Shown: positions 42,898 through 52,830, counted from the stretch's first letter. The stretch is DNA of 64,000 nt from Ktedonobacteraceae bacterium (GCA_035653615.1 DASRBN010000031.1:186001-250000); one strand, 5' to 3'. Notes: generated from the sequence alone by a model not told the origin. Program-made: numbers and translations.

Positions 42898-43236
42898 ATG
42901 GTGATCACAATTGGAGATCTGATTATCTGGCTTATTATTGCTGCAATTGTTGGTTTTGTTGGCGAATTGATCGCCCGGCGGCGCACGCCATTTGGTCTGG
43001 TGGGAGCGATCGTGCTGGGCTTTATTGCCATTTTCCTGGTGGTGGGAGTCTTTCATGTCCATATCGTCGGGGAGCCAACCCTGAACGGCGTTCCCTTGAT
43101 CACATCCATTATTGCCGCCGCAATTCTGGTCTTCATCTGGAGCGCTTTTGCCTATCACCACGCCCACCGCTACTATTCTCGCTATTACTATAGGCGCGGT
43201 GGCTATGTGCGCCGTCCGCGCAGGCGCTGGCTTTAG
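42898..43236 (+). CDS. GlsB/YeaQ/YmgE-like membrane protein
   Basis: A 112-residue protein. Three hydrophobic stretches (DLIIWLIIAAIVGFVGELI, FGLVGAIVLGFIAIFLVVGVF, LITSIIAAAILVFIWSAF) with GELIARRR between the first two follow the transglycosylase-associated (GlsB) pattern of small stress-linked membrane proteins. The tail is unusual: His/Tyr/Arg-rich (YHHAHRYYSRYYYRRGGYVRR in parts). ATG 42898 has GAGGAGG upstream. Molecular function of the family is unsettled. Confidence 0.82.
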   Translation: MVITIGDLIIWLIIAAIVGFVGELIARRRTPFGLVGAIVLGFIAIFLVVGVFHVHIVGEPTLNGVPLITSIIAAAILVFIWSAFAYHHAHRYYSRYYYRRGGYVRRPRRRWL

Positions 43237-43270
43237 TTTCCGGCGTCCTGAGGACGATAACGGCCGCGGG

Positions 43271-43293
43271 CAGGGACAAGCAGCTGTTCCTAC
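43271..43293. repeat. REP-like 23-nt palindrome, copy A
   Basis: CAGGGACAAG then CAGCTGTTCCTAC, an imperfect palindrome (AGGGACA/TGTTCCT) 34 bp after the GlsB-like gene. The same 23-nt pattern recurs at 46436-46458 and 54518-54540. Confidence 0.7.
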
Positions 43294-43323
43294 GGGATAC
43301 AATCCCTTTTGCTTTCGTCCTGG

Positions 43324-43369
43324 TGGCGATAACGTTGATGCTGAGAATTAGCTGCCAACGTTATCGCCA
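43324..43369. terminator. Bidirectional hairpin between convergent genes
   Basis: A perfect 14-bp stem, TGGCGATAACGTTG (43324-43337) and CAACGTTATCGCCA (43356-43369), with an 18-base loop, between the GlsB-like gene and the permease, five bases past the permease stop. No clear T run on either side. Confidence 0.7.
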
Positions 43370-43374
43370 TCACA

Positions 43375-46300
43375 TTAATCCTCACTCACTCGTAATAGAC
43401 GGCCAGGCGCCGGTCGTAAGCTCACCCGGATCATCGCTGATAGGACAACGATGACAATGACAAGCAAGGCAATGAGAATAACGCTCAATGACGAGGGAAT
43501 GATAATGTGTGGAGGTAAAACCTGCTGTAGTATGTAAAACTGGGCGCTGCTCACATTGCCGGACGAGGCGCCGGCAGGAATGTTGACTACAATCAGGGCA
43601 GGGATGGCTATAATGGCAAAGATTGCGCCAAAAATCCCCCCAAGTAGTATTGCCGCTGTATGCACGATGCCTTGTTCCCATGTTAGCATGCCGATGACCT
43701 GCCTGGGGTCTGCTCCTAGCGAGCGGAACACGACAAACTGGTGCAGGCGGGTGCGCACGCTAAGCCACGATGCAAGAAAGTCTCCCAGCAAGGCCAGCAG
43801 CAGCGTGGTAATTGTGCCGAGGATGAAGAAGGCGGTCAGATTGCGAGACAATGGGTCATTGTTCAATGCGTCGATGATGGCGTGCCTGTCAAGCAGATTA
43901 TTGAGGTAGAGGTACTTTGTCTGCAATGCTGCTCGAACCGGCGCGATTGCCGCCGGGCTATCTGAAACGCGCAGCCAGATGTGATTAAATGGTGTTGGAG
44001 GCGCGGGAGGAACCGGCGGCGCGTATGAGCCTAACTGCTTGCTACTCTTCCCATACGTCGTGAAGTATGTCTGGTAATCCATCAACACGCCGATCGGCGA
44101 TGTATCGTTGCTGGTACCGGCGCTATTATTGATGGACGGAATATGCTGTACCAGTGCCACGACCTGGCAATACATAGGATTGAATGTCTGATTATTGATG
44201 ACCACGTTTAGCAGAGATCCGAGATTCAGGTGCAGCCTGCTGGCCGCAGCTGCATCGACAATGACAGGAATGATATTGCTATGGGCGCTCTGACTACGTA
44301 ACGTGAGTAGTTGTTTCATGAGCGCAGTAAGTGGTTGCGAAGAGTTTTGTGGATTCCAGATGGCCGTGCGTGCATAGGTAGCGGCATCTACCGCCATAAC
44401 CTGTACGGGTATGGATGGATATGATCCGGCGACAAAACCCTGCGTCGTATACCCGAGGGTTACCGAGGTAACACCTGGAATAGCATGGTAGACGGCCATT
44501 TCATCTTGCAGGGTCAAATTATTGGCGTCGGGAGGAATATCGCCGCTAAAATCGGCTCCTACTTCGTAGCTGGCGATATCGATGACGCGTTGTGCCTGCG
44601 ATGCGTTGAATATCAGGGTGAAAATAACGAAGGCAATAGCGAATGCGGGTAACAAGATTGTGCGCAGGGTGTAGCGTGGGGAACGGGCCATTTGTGTAAG
44701 CGCTAAAACGGAGACAGCTCCCCGGCCACGTATGACGATCGATGTTCCCAATCTCAAGAGCAAGGGAAAGAAGCGTAAGAACAGGACCATGATCGCGAAG
44801 ACGAAAAAGATTGAGGCTACGATGGTCAGAGGGGTCTGCACCAGCGTTTTTGTGCCCAGGTCAAGCTGATTCCCAAGCCGGGTCAGGTAGAGCGAAAGCC
44901 CAAATGCGGTGAGGGCAATAATTGCGGCTCCGCCATCGAGTCTGAGATGTTGCCATACCGTCGTGCGGCTCGAACGCGCTGTTGCCTGGCGCAGTGAGAG
45001 GATATTCATGCTTGCTGCTCTTCGGAAAAGCAAGGCCAGTGCAAGTGTAACGACCAGCGCGGTTCCCACCGCGTACCAGCTTACGCTCAGTATCACCTGC
45101 ATAGGGTCACTCATGATCAGGGAAATAATTCCTTGTGCCTGAGATCCCAGCAGGCGTAGAGCAATTGCAGAGGCTATAACAAGAGCAAGCGGCGGCCCAA
45201 TGACAAGGGCAACAATACCTATACCAATTCCCTGGGTGATCAGCGTCCCTGCTATCTGACCACCACTCGCGCCCCGGCTGCGGAGCATAGCAATAGCCTG
45301 AGCCTGCCGTTCAACCAGAATATCGGCGGTCAGGCTGATGAATACCAGGATCATACCGATCATTTGCAGAGCGAGGATAGCCGCGGGAACGCGAAAAACA
45401 TCGACCCGATTGAGGTAGCTTTCCAACACATCAAGCATGGTAAATGAGCCGGGGACAGGATCATAGATGCTTGCCTGGGCCAGGTATGGAGAACTGGTGG
45501 CTGCGATTGCTCCATATTTATTCTGGACATCTTCCTGCAAGGTAGTGAGCCGGTCGGCAAGGTCTGTATACTGGTTGTAGGCGATGTGGGAAATATCCAG
45601 GTGGTAATCCCAGAGCAATTCGAACGCATTTGCTGTGAAGACCGCGTTCGTGTGCAGGGACGCGGCGAGATGATCGAATCTCGCCAGGAAAGCCCCGATG
45701 GGCGCGATTACACTGGCGGCGCTGTACTCATTCCCCGGAATCGCCTGCAATGTGTTCCCATGCCAGATATAATCATTGACAGCGTTGACTTTGAACAGCC
45801 CTACGACGCGCACTTTCAATATCCCAGGCGCGAAGTTGTTCATTGCCACATCCTTGAAATGCGCGGCTCGCTCGAATTGAAGTTGTAATATGGAACCCAC
45901 CTTGACATGCAGGCTCTGAGCAGTGGGAGCGGTGAGAAGAACTTCAAGCACATCGCCTGTCTCGCGTGGAAGCCGGCCTTGCAAGAGGGTAAGATGAGAA
46001 GAGGCCTGTTCTATGGATGTAGCAAAGATATTTAATGGGTTGTAGCTATTGGGAGTATTGGGTGCTGCGTAGATAAACCCGGTTTCCTTGATGGAGAAGA
46101 GGACAGGCTCGTGTGTATAGCTACCAATGCGCGCCTGGAGGTAGGGATCAAGTTGCTGCTGGATATTCTGGACAACGGAGGTTGAAAGCCCCGGAGCGAG
46201 CGCGTCGAGTGTAAATTCGGAACCCCCAGGAGTGCTGTTTAGTGTTGTTTGCAGCCCTGCCGTCGTCATGACCTCTGAGAAAAGCGGTATCGCACAAACC

Positions 46301-49300
46301 ATTACGATGGCAGCAATGATTCCTATGCCTGTAGTAACCAACAATAGCCATGTCCGCCGCGCCTGGCCGGATGCAAGTACTATAAAAGACAGTCCTGCTG
46401 GACGTGATACCTTTCGTGCTGGCCTTGCAAGTCCTGTAGGGACAGTAGCTTGTCCCTGTCCTGCTGCTGGGACTCGTCGCTGTCCAACTGCCCCCACCTC
46501 TCTCAGCACGGCAAGGGGTGGTTGATCTTCATCGAGCCGGAGCGTTGAACTCATGGAGGGTCGTAACGCAACCCGGGCCATGATCATCACAGCGGCAGCA
46601 CAGAGCATGACCAGCAGGGCGAAGGCAATCCCCAAAGTCCAGGGGAACACGATCTGAGCAGGGATCAGTTGCTGAATGAACATCGTGGTCATACTATTGG
46701 CGTCACCGGGTATGGCGGAAGGCGTTGAGAGCAGCAGGGTTGGTACAACCGTAAGCGCGAGCAGTATGCCAGAGGCAGTACCAAGGCATAGAGCAGTCAA
46801 ATAGACAAGAGTTTGCTCGAAAGCCATTACGCCGGTTACCTGGCGAGGGGTAGCCCCGAGAGCGCGTAGGGCGACGAATTGATTGAGGCGGCTGCGCACG
46901 CTCAACCACGATGCCAGCAGATCGCCAATGAGAGCCAGCAGCAGTGCCGCAATTACTCCCAATGATAGGACGATGATGAGATTGAGGTAGAATGGCTCGT
47001 TCTGCAAGTTGCTCATGATCACTCGCCGGTCTTGCAGGTAATTCAGGTAAAGATTTGATGACTGGAGCACACTACGTACATGTGCGATGGCAGTCGGGTC
47101 ATCAGATGTATGCAGCCAGACATGATTGGCGGGCGGCTCAAACCCGTAGAGGCGTTTCTCAATGGTCGAAAAGGTCTGGTAATCGACAATCATCTTACCG
47201 AATTGCTGGCCATTTACGATTTCGAGGTCGGTAAGTGTTGGGATAGCCTGAACTTCAGCGATAGCGATGTAGCGTATGTTGTCGGTGAGCGTCCCATTCT
47301 GATGAACAAAGAACGATTCTCCTACGTGTAAGCCGAGCCTGTTCCATGTCTGGGCATCAACGATAGCCGGAATAACATGTTGGTGGATTGCTACATTTCT
47401 CCGGCCTGCCAGCTGCGCGAGAAGGGAACTCAATGGCTGGGATGAGTTCTGTGCATTCCAGGTGGTGGCCTGGGCAAATGTGCCTGGATCGATAGCTTGC
47501 ACATCCAGCAGGTAGAGATTGTTGAGATCTCCCACGGATTCTTCCGCTACTTCCCCTACCGACGCGGCGAGAACGCCGCGAATGTTACGATAGCGCTCCG
47601 TTTCAACGTTTACCGGATACGTAGGGGCTGTGCTGGGAATGCTGCCACTGAAATCTGCCCCTGCTGCATAGTTCGCCAGGTTCGTCGCTCGCTGCGTTTG
47701 TGATGCTGAAAAACTCAGGGTAAATATGGCGAAGGCGGTCGCTAATGCAAGCAGCAGAATCATGCGTAGCGATTGACGAGGGGAGCGAGAAAGCTGGGTT
47801 ATCGCCAACATGGGGACAGCTCCCCGGCCACGAGCCAGCAAGCGCGATGCCAGTTGCAATAGTGCTGGCGTAATGCGCAGGAAGAGCAGGACGGCCGCCA
47901 GCAGTAAGAAGACAGGCGCAATTAATCCGATTGGAGCAGAAACGAGCGCCTGAGCTTGAGCGTCAAGTAATCCCCCGATATCGGCCAGGTACACCGCGAT
48001 CCCATAGCCGGTCAGTGCGATGATTGCAGCAACGAGGTCAAGATTGAGGCGTTGCGATAGTGGACGCGCAGCAGCGCGTCCACTTTCACGTCGCAGGGCC
48101 GGAGCGTAAATACGCGAAGCCCGGTACAGTGCAGCTATCGATACGATACTGATACTACCTGCTATTGCCAGGGCGTACCACCTGGCATTCCATAATGCAG
48201 TGAGAGGATCGTTGGTAAGTACCTTGATTGCGTCCTGGTTGGTTGCTGATAGTGCGTGTTGGGCAATAGAAACTGCCGCTACATAGGCCAGCAGAGGGCT
48301 GGCAATGAGCGCAAAGATGCACAGGACAAGACTCTGCGTGATATGCGATGCAAAGATCTGCCTGGTACTCGCGCCCCGGCTGCGTAAAAGGGTAATGGCA
48401 TGAGACTGCCGCTCAATCAGCAGTTCTGTCATGATGGCGGTGAAAAATAGCAGCAGGCAAATGATCTGCAGGGTTACAATAAAGATGGGAATCCTGGCAA
48501 TAGCTAAGCTGCTGTGAAAGCTCTCTAATGAACCCGGAGCGGCGTAAGTACTCAAGACAGAGCCGGTTACATCAAAACCTTGTACGAGGGGGAGCTGGTA
48601 AAGCAAAGCGAGGCTACTTGCCTGATTGACGGCTTCCTGTGTAGCTGCGAGCTGCGCGATGAGGTCATCGAGGTTATCGAGCGAGACGCGCGATGGGTCC
48701 AGGTAGTAATACCAGCTCAGGCTGCCGAAGTATCCCTGGAGAAAGTAAACCGTGTCCGCGCTATGAGTTGCCGCGGCAGAATCCAACGCCGCGAGTAGAG
48801 ACTCATTGGAGGTGAGCGCCGCATAATGGATGCGGGTTTCGTGCGATTGGGGTTGGAAATCTTCTCCATGCCAGAAGGAATCGTTCGGCTTCACTTCAAA
48901 TATGCCGACAACGTGCAGTTTGAACCGCTGGCAGTAGTTGCCGAAAGAAGTGACGGGAGTAGTGTCCTTACCACCAGGGTCGATAGAGCAGAACGATTGC
49001 TGGAGAACGGTGGTCGGAGTACCTCTTACCGGGATGGTGGAGAGATTTGATACTACTGTAATGATGCTGCCAATCTTGACGTGTAAGGCAGCAGCTGTAT
49101 CAGGCGTTAGAGCAATTTCGATATCCTGGCTTGAGGAATTTGGCAATCGTCCTTGTTTCAGTATCACATGGGATGTGGTTTCATTTATTGGGTTACCGTA
49201 GAGACGCAATGGTGTGCGGAGTTGAGCTTCCTGGGGCGCGATGATACTGAACTCAGGGGTCTGAATTTCAAGCCGTGGTTGTCCTTGCAGGTAGGGAGCG

Positions 49301-49620
49301 AGATTATCTTCAAAAGGGGAACCACCAGATCGGTAAATCGAAGAGAGGGTGCGTGAGGATAATCCTGTTATCTGGGTATGCAGCGTCAATTCTGCCGCCA
49401 GGGGTGAGGTCGTCAGGGTATCATGCAATGCGGCAGTTTGGAAAACCAGCGTAAGCAGAGGGAGAATACATACCAACGTGATGGCTGCCAACATGCCCAG
49501 GAATGTGAGCAGAAGCAAAAACCAGTGCTGGCGCCAGCGCCAGAATGCCAGCGCCACTACCGAATTTAGCCGGTTGAGTATAGTGCTGGCCTGCGCGAAT
49601 TGCCTGGAAGGCCTGTTCAT
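43375..49620 (-). CDS. Doubled FtsX/MacB-type ABC permease, 2081 residues
   Basis: The protein is two similar halves, about 1-1045 and 1090-2081. Each begins with a basic segment and helix (WRWRQHWFLLLLTFLGMLAAITLVCILP; RRTWLLLVTTGIGIIAAIVMVCAIP), a first large outside domain with matching phrases (LTPDTAAALHVKIGSI; LTAPTAQSLHVKVGSI), an FtsX block with ERQSHAITLLRSRGAS or ERQAQAIAMLRSRGAS, middle helices, a second outside domain, and a final FtsX block with LASWLSVRSRLNQFVALRALGATPRQV or its twin. That gives about 20 helices, as if a dimer of permeases were made in one chain. No ABC ATPase is adjacent. A linker of about 45 residues (near 1046-1090) contains a REP-like DNA repeat. A promoter lies upstream. 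Confidence 0.9.
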   Translation of the reverse strand: MNRPSRQFAQASTILNRLNSVVALAFWRWRQHWFLLLLTFLGMLAAITLVCILPLLTLVFQTAALHDTLTTSPLAAELTLHTQITGLSSRTLSSIYRSGGSPFEDNLAPYLQGQPRLEIQTPEFSIIAPQEAQLRTPLRLYGNPINETTSHVILKQGRLPNSSSQDIEIALTPDTAAALHVKIGSIITVVSNLSTIPVRGTPTTVLQQSFCSIDPGGKDTTPVTSFGNYCQRFKLHVVGIFEVKPNDSFWHGEDFQPQSHETRIHYAALTSNESLLAALDSAAATHSADTVYFLQGYFGSLSWYYYLDPSRVSLDNLDDLIAQLAATQEAVNQASSLALLYQLPLVQGFDVTGSVLSTYAAPGSLESFHSSLAIARIPIFIVTLQIICLLLFFTAIMTELLIERQSHAITLLRSRGASTRQIFASHITQSLVLCIFALIASPLLAYVAAVSIAQHALSATNQDAIKVLTNDPLTALWNARWYALAIAGSISIVSIAALYRASRIYAPALRRESGRAAARPLSQRLNLDLVAAIIALTGYGIAVYLADIGGLLDAQAQALVSAPIGLIAPVFLLLAAVLLFLRITPALLQLASRLLARGRGAVPMLAITQLSRSPRQSLRMILLLALATAFAIFTLSFSASQTQRATNLANYAAGADFSGSIPSTAPTYPVNVETERYRNIRGVLAASVGEVAEESVGDLNNLYLLDVQAIDPGTFAQATTWNAQNSSQPLSSLLAQLAGRRNVAIHQHVIPAIVDAQTWNRLGLHVGESFFVHQNGTLTDNIRYIAIAEVQAIPTLTDLEIVNGQQFGKMIVDYQTFSTIEKRLYGFEPPANHVWLHTSDDPTAIAHVRSVLQSSNLYLNYLQDRRVIMSNLQNEPFYLNLIIVLSLGVIAALLLALIGDLLASWLSVRSRLNQFVALRALGATPRQVTGVMAFEQTLVYLTALCLGTASGILLALTVVPTLLLSTPSAIPGDANSMTTMFIQQLIPAQIVFPWTLGIAFALLVMLCAAAVMIMARVALRPSMSSTLRLDEDQPPLAVLREVGAVGQRRVPAAGQGQATVPTGLARPARKVSRPAGLSFIVLASGQARRTWLLLVTTGIGIIAAIVMVCAIPLFSEVMTTAGLQTTLNSTPGGSEFTLDALAPGLSTSVVQNIQQQLDPYLQARIGSYTHEPVLFSIKETGFIYAAPNTPNSYNPLNIFATSIEQASSHLTLLQGRLPRETGDVLEVLLTAPTAQSLHVKVGSILQLQFERAAHFKDVAMNNFAPGILKVRVVGLFKVNAVNDYIWHGNTLQAIPGNEYSAASVIAPIGAFLARFDHLAASLHTNAVFTANAFELLWDYHLDISHIAYNQYTDLADRLTTLQEDVQNKYGAIAATSSPYLAQASIYDPVPGSFTMLDVLESYLNRVDVFRVPAAILALQMIGMILVFISLTADILVERQAQAIAMLRSRGASGGQIAGTLITQGIGIGIVALVIGPPLALVIASAIALRLLGSQAQGIISLIMSDPMQVILSVSWYAVGTALVVTLALALLFRRAASMNILSLRQATARSSRTTVWQHLRLDGGAAIIALTAFGLSLYLTRLGNQLDLGTKTLVQTPLTIVASIFFVFAIMVLFLRFFPLLLRLGTSIVIRGRGAVSVLALTQMARSPRYTLRTILLPAFAIAFVIFTLIFNASQAQRVIDIASYEVGADFSGDIPPDANNLTLQDEMAVYHAIPGVTSVTLGYTTQGFVAGSYPSIPVQVMAVDAATYARTAIWNPQNSSQPLTALMKQLLTLRSQSAHSNIIPVIVDAAAASRLHLNLGSLLNVVINNQTFNPMYCQVVALVQHIPSINNSAGTSNDTSPIGVLMDYQTYFTTYGKSSKQLGSYAPPVPPAPPTPFNHIWLRVSDSPAAIAPVRAALQTKYLYLNNLLDRHAIIDALNNDPLSRNLTAFFILGTITTLLLALLGDFLASWLSVRTRLHQFVVFRSLGADPRQVIGMLTWEQGIVHTAAILLGGIFGAIFAIIAIPALIVVNIPAGASSGNVSSAQFYILQQVLPPHIIIPSSLSVILIALLVIVIVVLSAMIRVSLRPAPGRLLRVSED
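46436..46458 (-). repeat. REP-like 23-nt palindrome, copy B, inside a gene
   Basis: Read on the minus strand: CAGGGACAAG then CTACTGTCCCTAC. It matches copy A at all but four positions and is translated in frame as part of GQGQATVPT (about residues 1055-1063) in the linker between the two permease halves. Confidence 0.7.
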
Positions 49621-49676
49621 CTGATTTCAATCCCAGCCGGGAAAAGGCCCAGCTCCTGCCACTTCTCCGTAAGGAG

Positions 49677-49705
49677 AGTATAGTGGCCAAACCCGAAAAG
49701 GTCAA
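49677..49705 (-). promoter_or_regulatory. Promoter of the doubled permease
   Basis: Minus strand TTGACC (49700-49705), 17 bp, TATACT (49677-49682), leaving a leader of about 50 bases. Confidence 0.7.
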
Positions 49706-49834
49706 GTGCAAATGCATTAAGCGCGCAATGGACAGGATAATATTCTCTGGCATTATAACATGTGTTAGATTAACCCGTCTATTGCTACAGTAGGGGCAAG
49801 CCCTCACTCCTACCGGTCATTTGTCCTACGATCA

Positions 49835-49863
49835 TTGACAACGCCCTTGCTTGATAGTATTGT
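49835..49863 (+). promoter_or_regulatory. Promoter of the sialidase-like gene
   Basis: Perfect TTGACA (49835-49840), 17 bp, TATTGT (49858-49863), about 78 bp before the start codon. Confidence 0.7.
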
Positions 49864-49941
49864 TGATACAGTGATTACCACAGCCCCCTGGTTCCTGTAT
49901 CCTTGCAGTAAGGCGCACTATTTTCTCAAGGAGGCTCTTCT

Positions 49942-51330
49942 ATGTCCATCCAAAATTTGTGGCCCCGCACCCGGAAGATGAAAACCTTTTTGTATTTCCC
50001 ATGGCGTTTATTTTTTATTGCTGGCGCGATGCTGATAGTATGCATCTCCGGCGGTGCTGCTGCTCTGGCCCATCCTGTGACCTTTACTCCGAGCAATGGG
50101 CTGCAATTTACGACTCAGATGCGGATTGGCTTCCACTCGGGCGATGATTGGGAGCCATCGATAGCTGCTGATCGCTATGGGCATGTGTACGCGCTTTATA
50201 AGCATTACGACGTTCAGGGGGGTGGAACCTGCCCGGGCTGTGACCTGCACCTGCTCGTCCAACGGTCCGACGACGAGGGAAAAACTTGGAGCGCGCCGCG
50301 TCCTATAGCACCCGGCCCGGTCAAGGGCGGACAGTATGATCCCCAGATTATGGTCGATCCTGCCGATGGACGTACCGTCTGGGCCTCGTTCCTTGAGAAC
50401 TCCAAATCAAGAATTGCGGTTGTGAAATCGACCGATTTTGGTCAGACCTGGAGTAAACTGGAAATTGTGTCTGATAATCCGCCCGGCCTGGATAAAGACG
50501 AACTGGCGGTGCGCGGCAACACGATTGTCGTAGCCTATGACGACAACTACAATACGTGGGCCGCGGTTTCTGTCGATGACGGCGCGCACTGGTCGACGCG
50601 CGAAGTGTTTCCCACCAGTCGCAGGTTCAGCATCTCGCTTTCAGCAGGAGCTGCCATCGACTCTTTGGGTAATATTTTTGTCAGCTGGGATAGCTTCGAT
50701 GCCGCTCATCGCCAGCACGGCAATGGGCCTGCTACACTATGGGTATCGAAGTCGAATGATAACGGGGAACACTGGACAAGAACCGTCATCGATGTAAGTG
50801 CCGAAGCCCCGCTTTGCCATCCTTGCGGGTATGCCTACCTCAGTTCGCAAATGGCCTTGCGCATCGGTAGTGATGATACCATTTACCTGCTCTGGAATGG
50901 TAGCATTGATCAAAAAAGCCTTGAGCCGCAGCGTATCTTCTTCTCGCGCTCTACCGACCACGGTAAGACCTATTCCCCGCGCGTCGATATCTCGGATGCG
51001 CCGCAGGGTGTGGAGAATTGTTTCCCCGCTATCGCGGTTGGTCAGGCTCCCGGCGATGTTCGTTTTGCCTGGATGGATACGCGAACCGGAAAATGGAACG
51101 TCTTCTTCCGCGAAAGCACCGACGGTGGACTACATCTCAGTTCAAGCGTGCGCATTTCCAGCTACGTTCCCGGCTATCCCTACCTGACTAAAGCCGGATT
51201 TGATCTGCCATACGGTGATTACCAGTCAATGGCTGTGGACTCGGATAATAATACGCAGATGGCCTTCGGTGAGGGACCCAGCTATCAGGGTCCTGGGAAT
51301 CAGTGGGTTTCACATAATGTGGACAGGTAA
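49942..51330 (+). CDS. Secreted sialidase-like BNR-repeat protein
   Basis: A 462-residue exported protein. The N-terminus has a basic start and hydrophobic core (LFFIAGAMLIVCISGGAAALA) with likely cleavage near AHP. At least five Asp-box/BNR motifs follow (SDDEGKTWS, STDFGQTWS, VDDGAHWS, SNDNGEHWT, STDHGKTYS, STDGGLHLS), the hallmark of six-bladed sialidase-type propellers. Catalytic Arg triad residues of true sialidases cannot be assigned, so it may only share the fold. A Cys pair (CPGC) near 88-91 and CHPC near 290 may form disulfides. Own promoter upstream; AAGGAGG before the ATG. Confidence 0.87.
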   Translation: MSIQNLWPRTRKMKTFLYFPWRLFFIAGAMLIVCISGGAAALAHPVTFTPSNGLQFTTQMRIGFHSGDDWEPSIAADRYGHVYALYKHYDVQGGGTCPGCDLHLLVQRSDDEGKTWSAPRPIAPGPVKGGQYDPQIMVDPADGRTVWASFLENSKSRIAVVKSTDFGQTWSKLEIVSDNPPGLDKDELAVRGNTIVVAYDDNYNTWAAVSVDDGAHWSTREVFPTSRRFSISLSAGAAIDSLGNIFVSWDSFDAAHRQHGNGPATLWVSKSNDNGEHWTRTVIDVSAEAPLCHPCGYAYLSSQMALRIGSDDTIYLLWNGSIDQKSLEPQRIFFSRSTDHGKTYSPRVDISDAPQGVENCFPAIAVGQAPGDVRFAWMDTRTGKWNVFFRESTDGGLHLSSSVRISSYVPGYPYLTKAGFDLPYGDYQSMAVDSDNNTQMAFGEGPSYQGPGNQWVSHNVDR

Positions 51331-51414
51331 ATGAAACCATCAAGCGAGGCGTGGAGTCATTATCAATATGATGAAGATTGTAGCGCTTTCTGTACTATTT
51401 GAGGAGCAATCACG

Positions 51415-52626
51415 ATGACAGACGGAACTCCAAAAACTGTGCTTTGCCTTTGCAGTTATGAGAAGGGGCAGGAGTTTATTCGCGAGTGTAAGCGGCAGGG
51501 CGCAAAGGTGTTTCTATTGACCGTGTCCGACCTGGAACACGCGGACTGGCCGTTTGATAGCATAGATGAGTTCTTTCATATGCCGGACCTTTCCAAAGTG
51601 GACGATGTGATTCGCGGGGTCAGCTACCTGGCGCGCTCGCATGTCATCGACCTCATCGTGGCCCTCGATGATTACGATGTATGGACCGCCGCGGCGTTGC
51701 GCGAACACATGCGCCTGCCCGGCATGGGGGATAGTACCGTCCGCTACTTCCGTGATAAACTGGCGATGCGTGTCGGAGCCCGTGAGAACAATATTCCCGT
51801 ACCCGATTTTGTACCTATCTTTAACTACGATAGAATACGCGAATTTATGGAGCGCGTTCCACCTCCCTGGCTGCTGAAGCCGCGCTCCGAAGCCTCGACC
51901 ATTGGCATAACAAGGATCGATTCAGCGGAAGAACTGTGGTCGCGCCTGAATGCCCTGGGCGACCTGCAATCCTTTCAACTGCTGGAGCGTTATCTTCCGG
52001 GCGATGTCTATCATGTTGATTCGCTTGTCTTCAACCGTGAGGTTATCTTTTCTGAAGCCCATCGCTATGGCCGACCGCCGTTGAATGTCTATCATGAAGG
52101 CGGCGTTTCCAGCACACGTACTGTTCTGCGGGGTTCCGAGGATGAACAGATATTGAAGGATTTGAGCCGGAGGGTTATGCGAGATTTTGGTATGGTGAGC
52201 GGCGTGACACACATGGAGTTCATCAAGGGACGCGATGATGGGCAATTTTATTTCCTCGAAACGGCTGCTCGCGTTGGTGGTGCCAATATCGTGGAGTTGA
52301 TCGAGGCTGCCACGGGCATCAATCTCTGGCGCGAGTGGGCAAAAATCGAGCTTGCCTCCGGTGAGGAACTCTATCGCTTGCCCGACTACCGGCAGCACTA
52401 TGCAGGCGTCATCGTCACGCTTGCCCGCCAGGAGTATCCTGATACCTCGGCCTACCAGGACCCCGAAATTACCTGGCGCCTGAACAAACGACATCATGTA
52501 GGATTCGTCGTCACGTCCCAGGAGTATGAGCGAGTGCAGTTCTTGCTCGATGATTACATGCAGCGCTTCGTCGTTGATTTCTCCGCCACCTTGCCCCCGT
52601 TGGAGAATCGGCCTCCAAGCCGCTAA
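51415..52626 (+). CDS. ATP-grasp ligase of unknown substrate
   Basis: A 403-residue ATP-grasp protein. N-terminal part: TVLCLCSYEKGQEFIRECKRQGA, a Rossmann-like preATP-grasp domain (in parts: VLCLCSYEKG, VALDDYDVWTAAALREH). ATP-grasp core: PPWLLKPRSEASTIGITRI (Lys in LKPR), LERYLPGDVYHVDSLVF, VTHMEFIKG and FLETAARVGGANIVELIEAATGINLW with metal-binding Glu. Family members join a carboxylate to an amine or thiol. No peptide or amino acid synthesis genes are beside it, so the product is unknown. Start is ATG 51415 after GAGGAG. Confidence 0.88.
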   Translation: MTDGTPKTVLCLCSYEKGQEFIRECKRQGAKVFLLTVSDLEHADWPFDSIDEFFHMPDLSKVDDVIRGVSYLARSHVIDLIVALDDYDVWTAAALREHMRLPGMGDSTVRYFRDKLAMRVGARENNIPVPDFVPIFNYDRIREFMERVPPPWLLKPRSEASTIGITRIDSAEELWSRLNALGDLQSFQLLERYLPGDVYHVDSLVFNREVIFSEAHRYGRPPLNVYHEGGVSSTRTVLRGSEDEQILKDLSRRVMRDFGMVSGVTHMEFIKGRDDGQFYFLETAARVGGANIVELIEAATGINLWREWAKIELASGEELYRLPDYRQHYAGVIVTLARQEYPDTSAYQDPEITWRLNKRHHVGFVVTSQEYERVQFLLDDYMQRFVVDFSATLPPLENRPPSR

Positions 52627-52830
52627 CCGTAACCCTGGAAAACTGCTGAGCGCCTGTCTTGAGCACGAAGTTTTCTTGAATAGGTGGGAAGGAATATGCT
52701 GTGAAGTAGTGACCCTGGTCGTTCTTTTCGTATGCCTCTGCCGGAGTCAGGAGACTATCTGTACGTCATATTCGTATATTTAGTGCCTGTACATTTCTTG
52801 TTTTCAGTGTACGGTATAAGGAGGTACGAT

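Larger units (their letters stand above)
49621..49941. other. Divergent intergenic region
   Basis: 320 bp between the permease and the sialidase-like gene. It holds a promoter for each (49677-49705 minus, 49835-49863 plus) and a short palindromic stretch at 49791-49814 (GTAGGGGC...CTCCTAC) that resembles, but does not match, the REP-like 23-mer. No gene. Confidence 0.6.

Noticed and set aside
42861-43193. Alternative frame of about 110 residues over the GlsB-like gene
   Set aside because: Tryptophan/cysteine-rich nonsense; the overlapping frame from 42898 has a ribosome site and family match.
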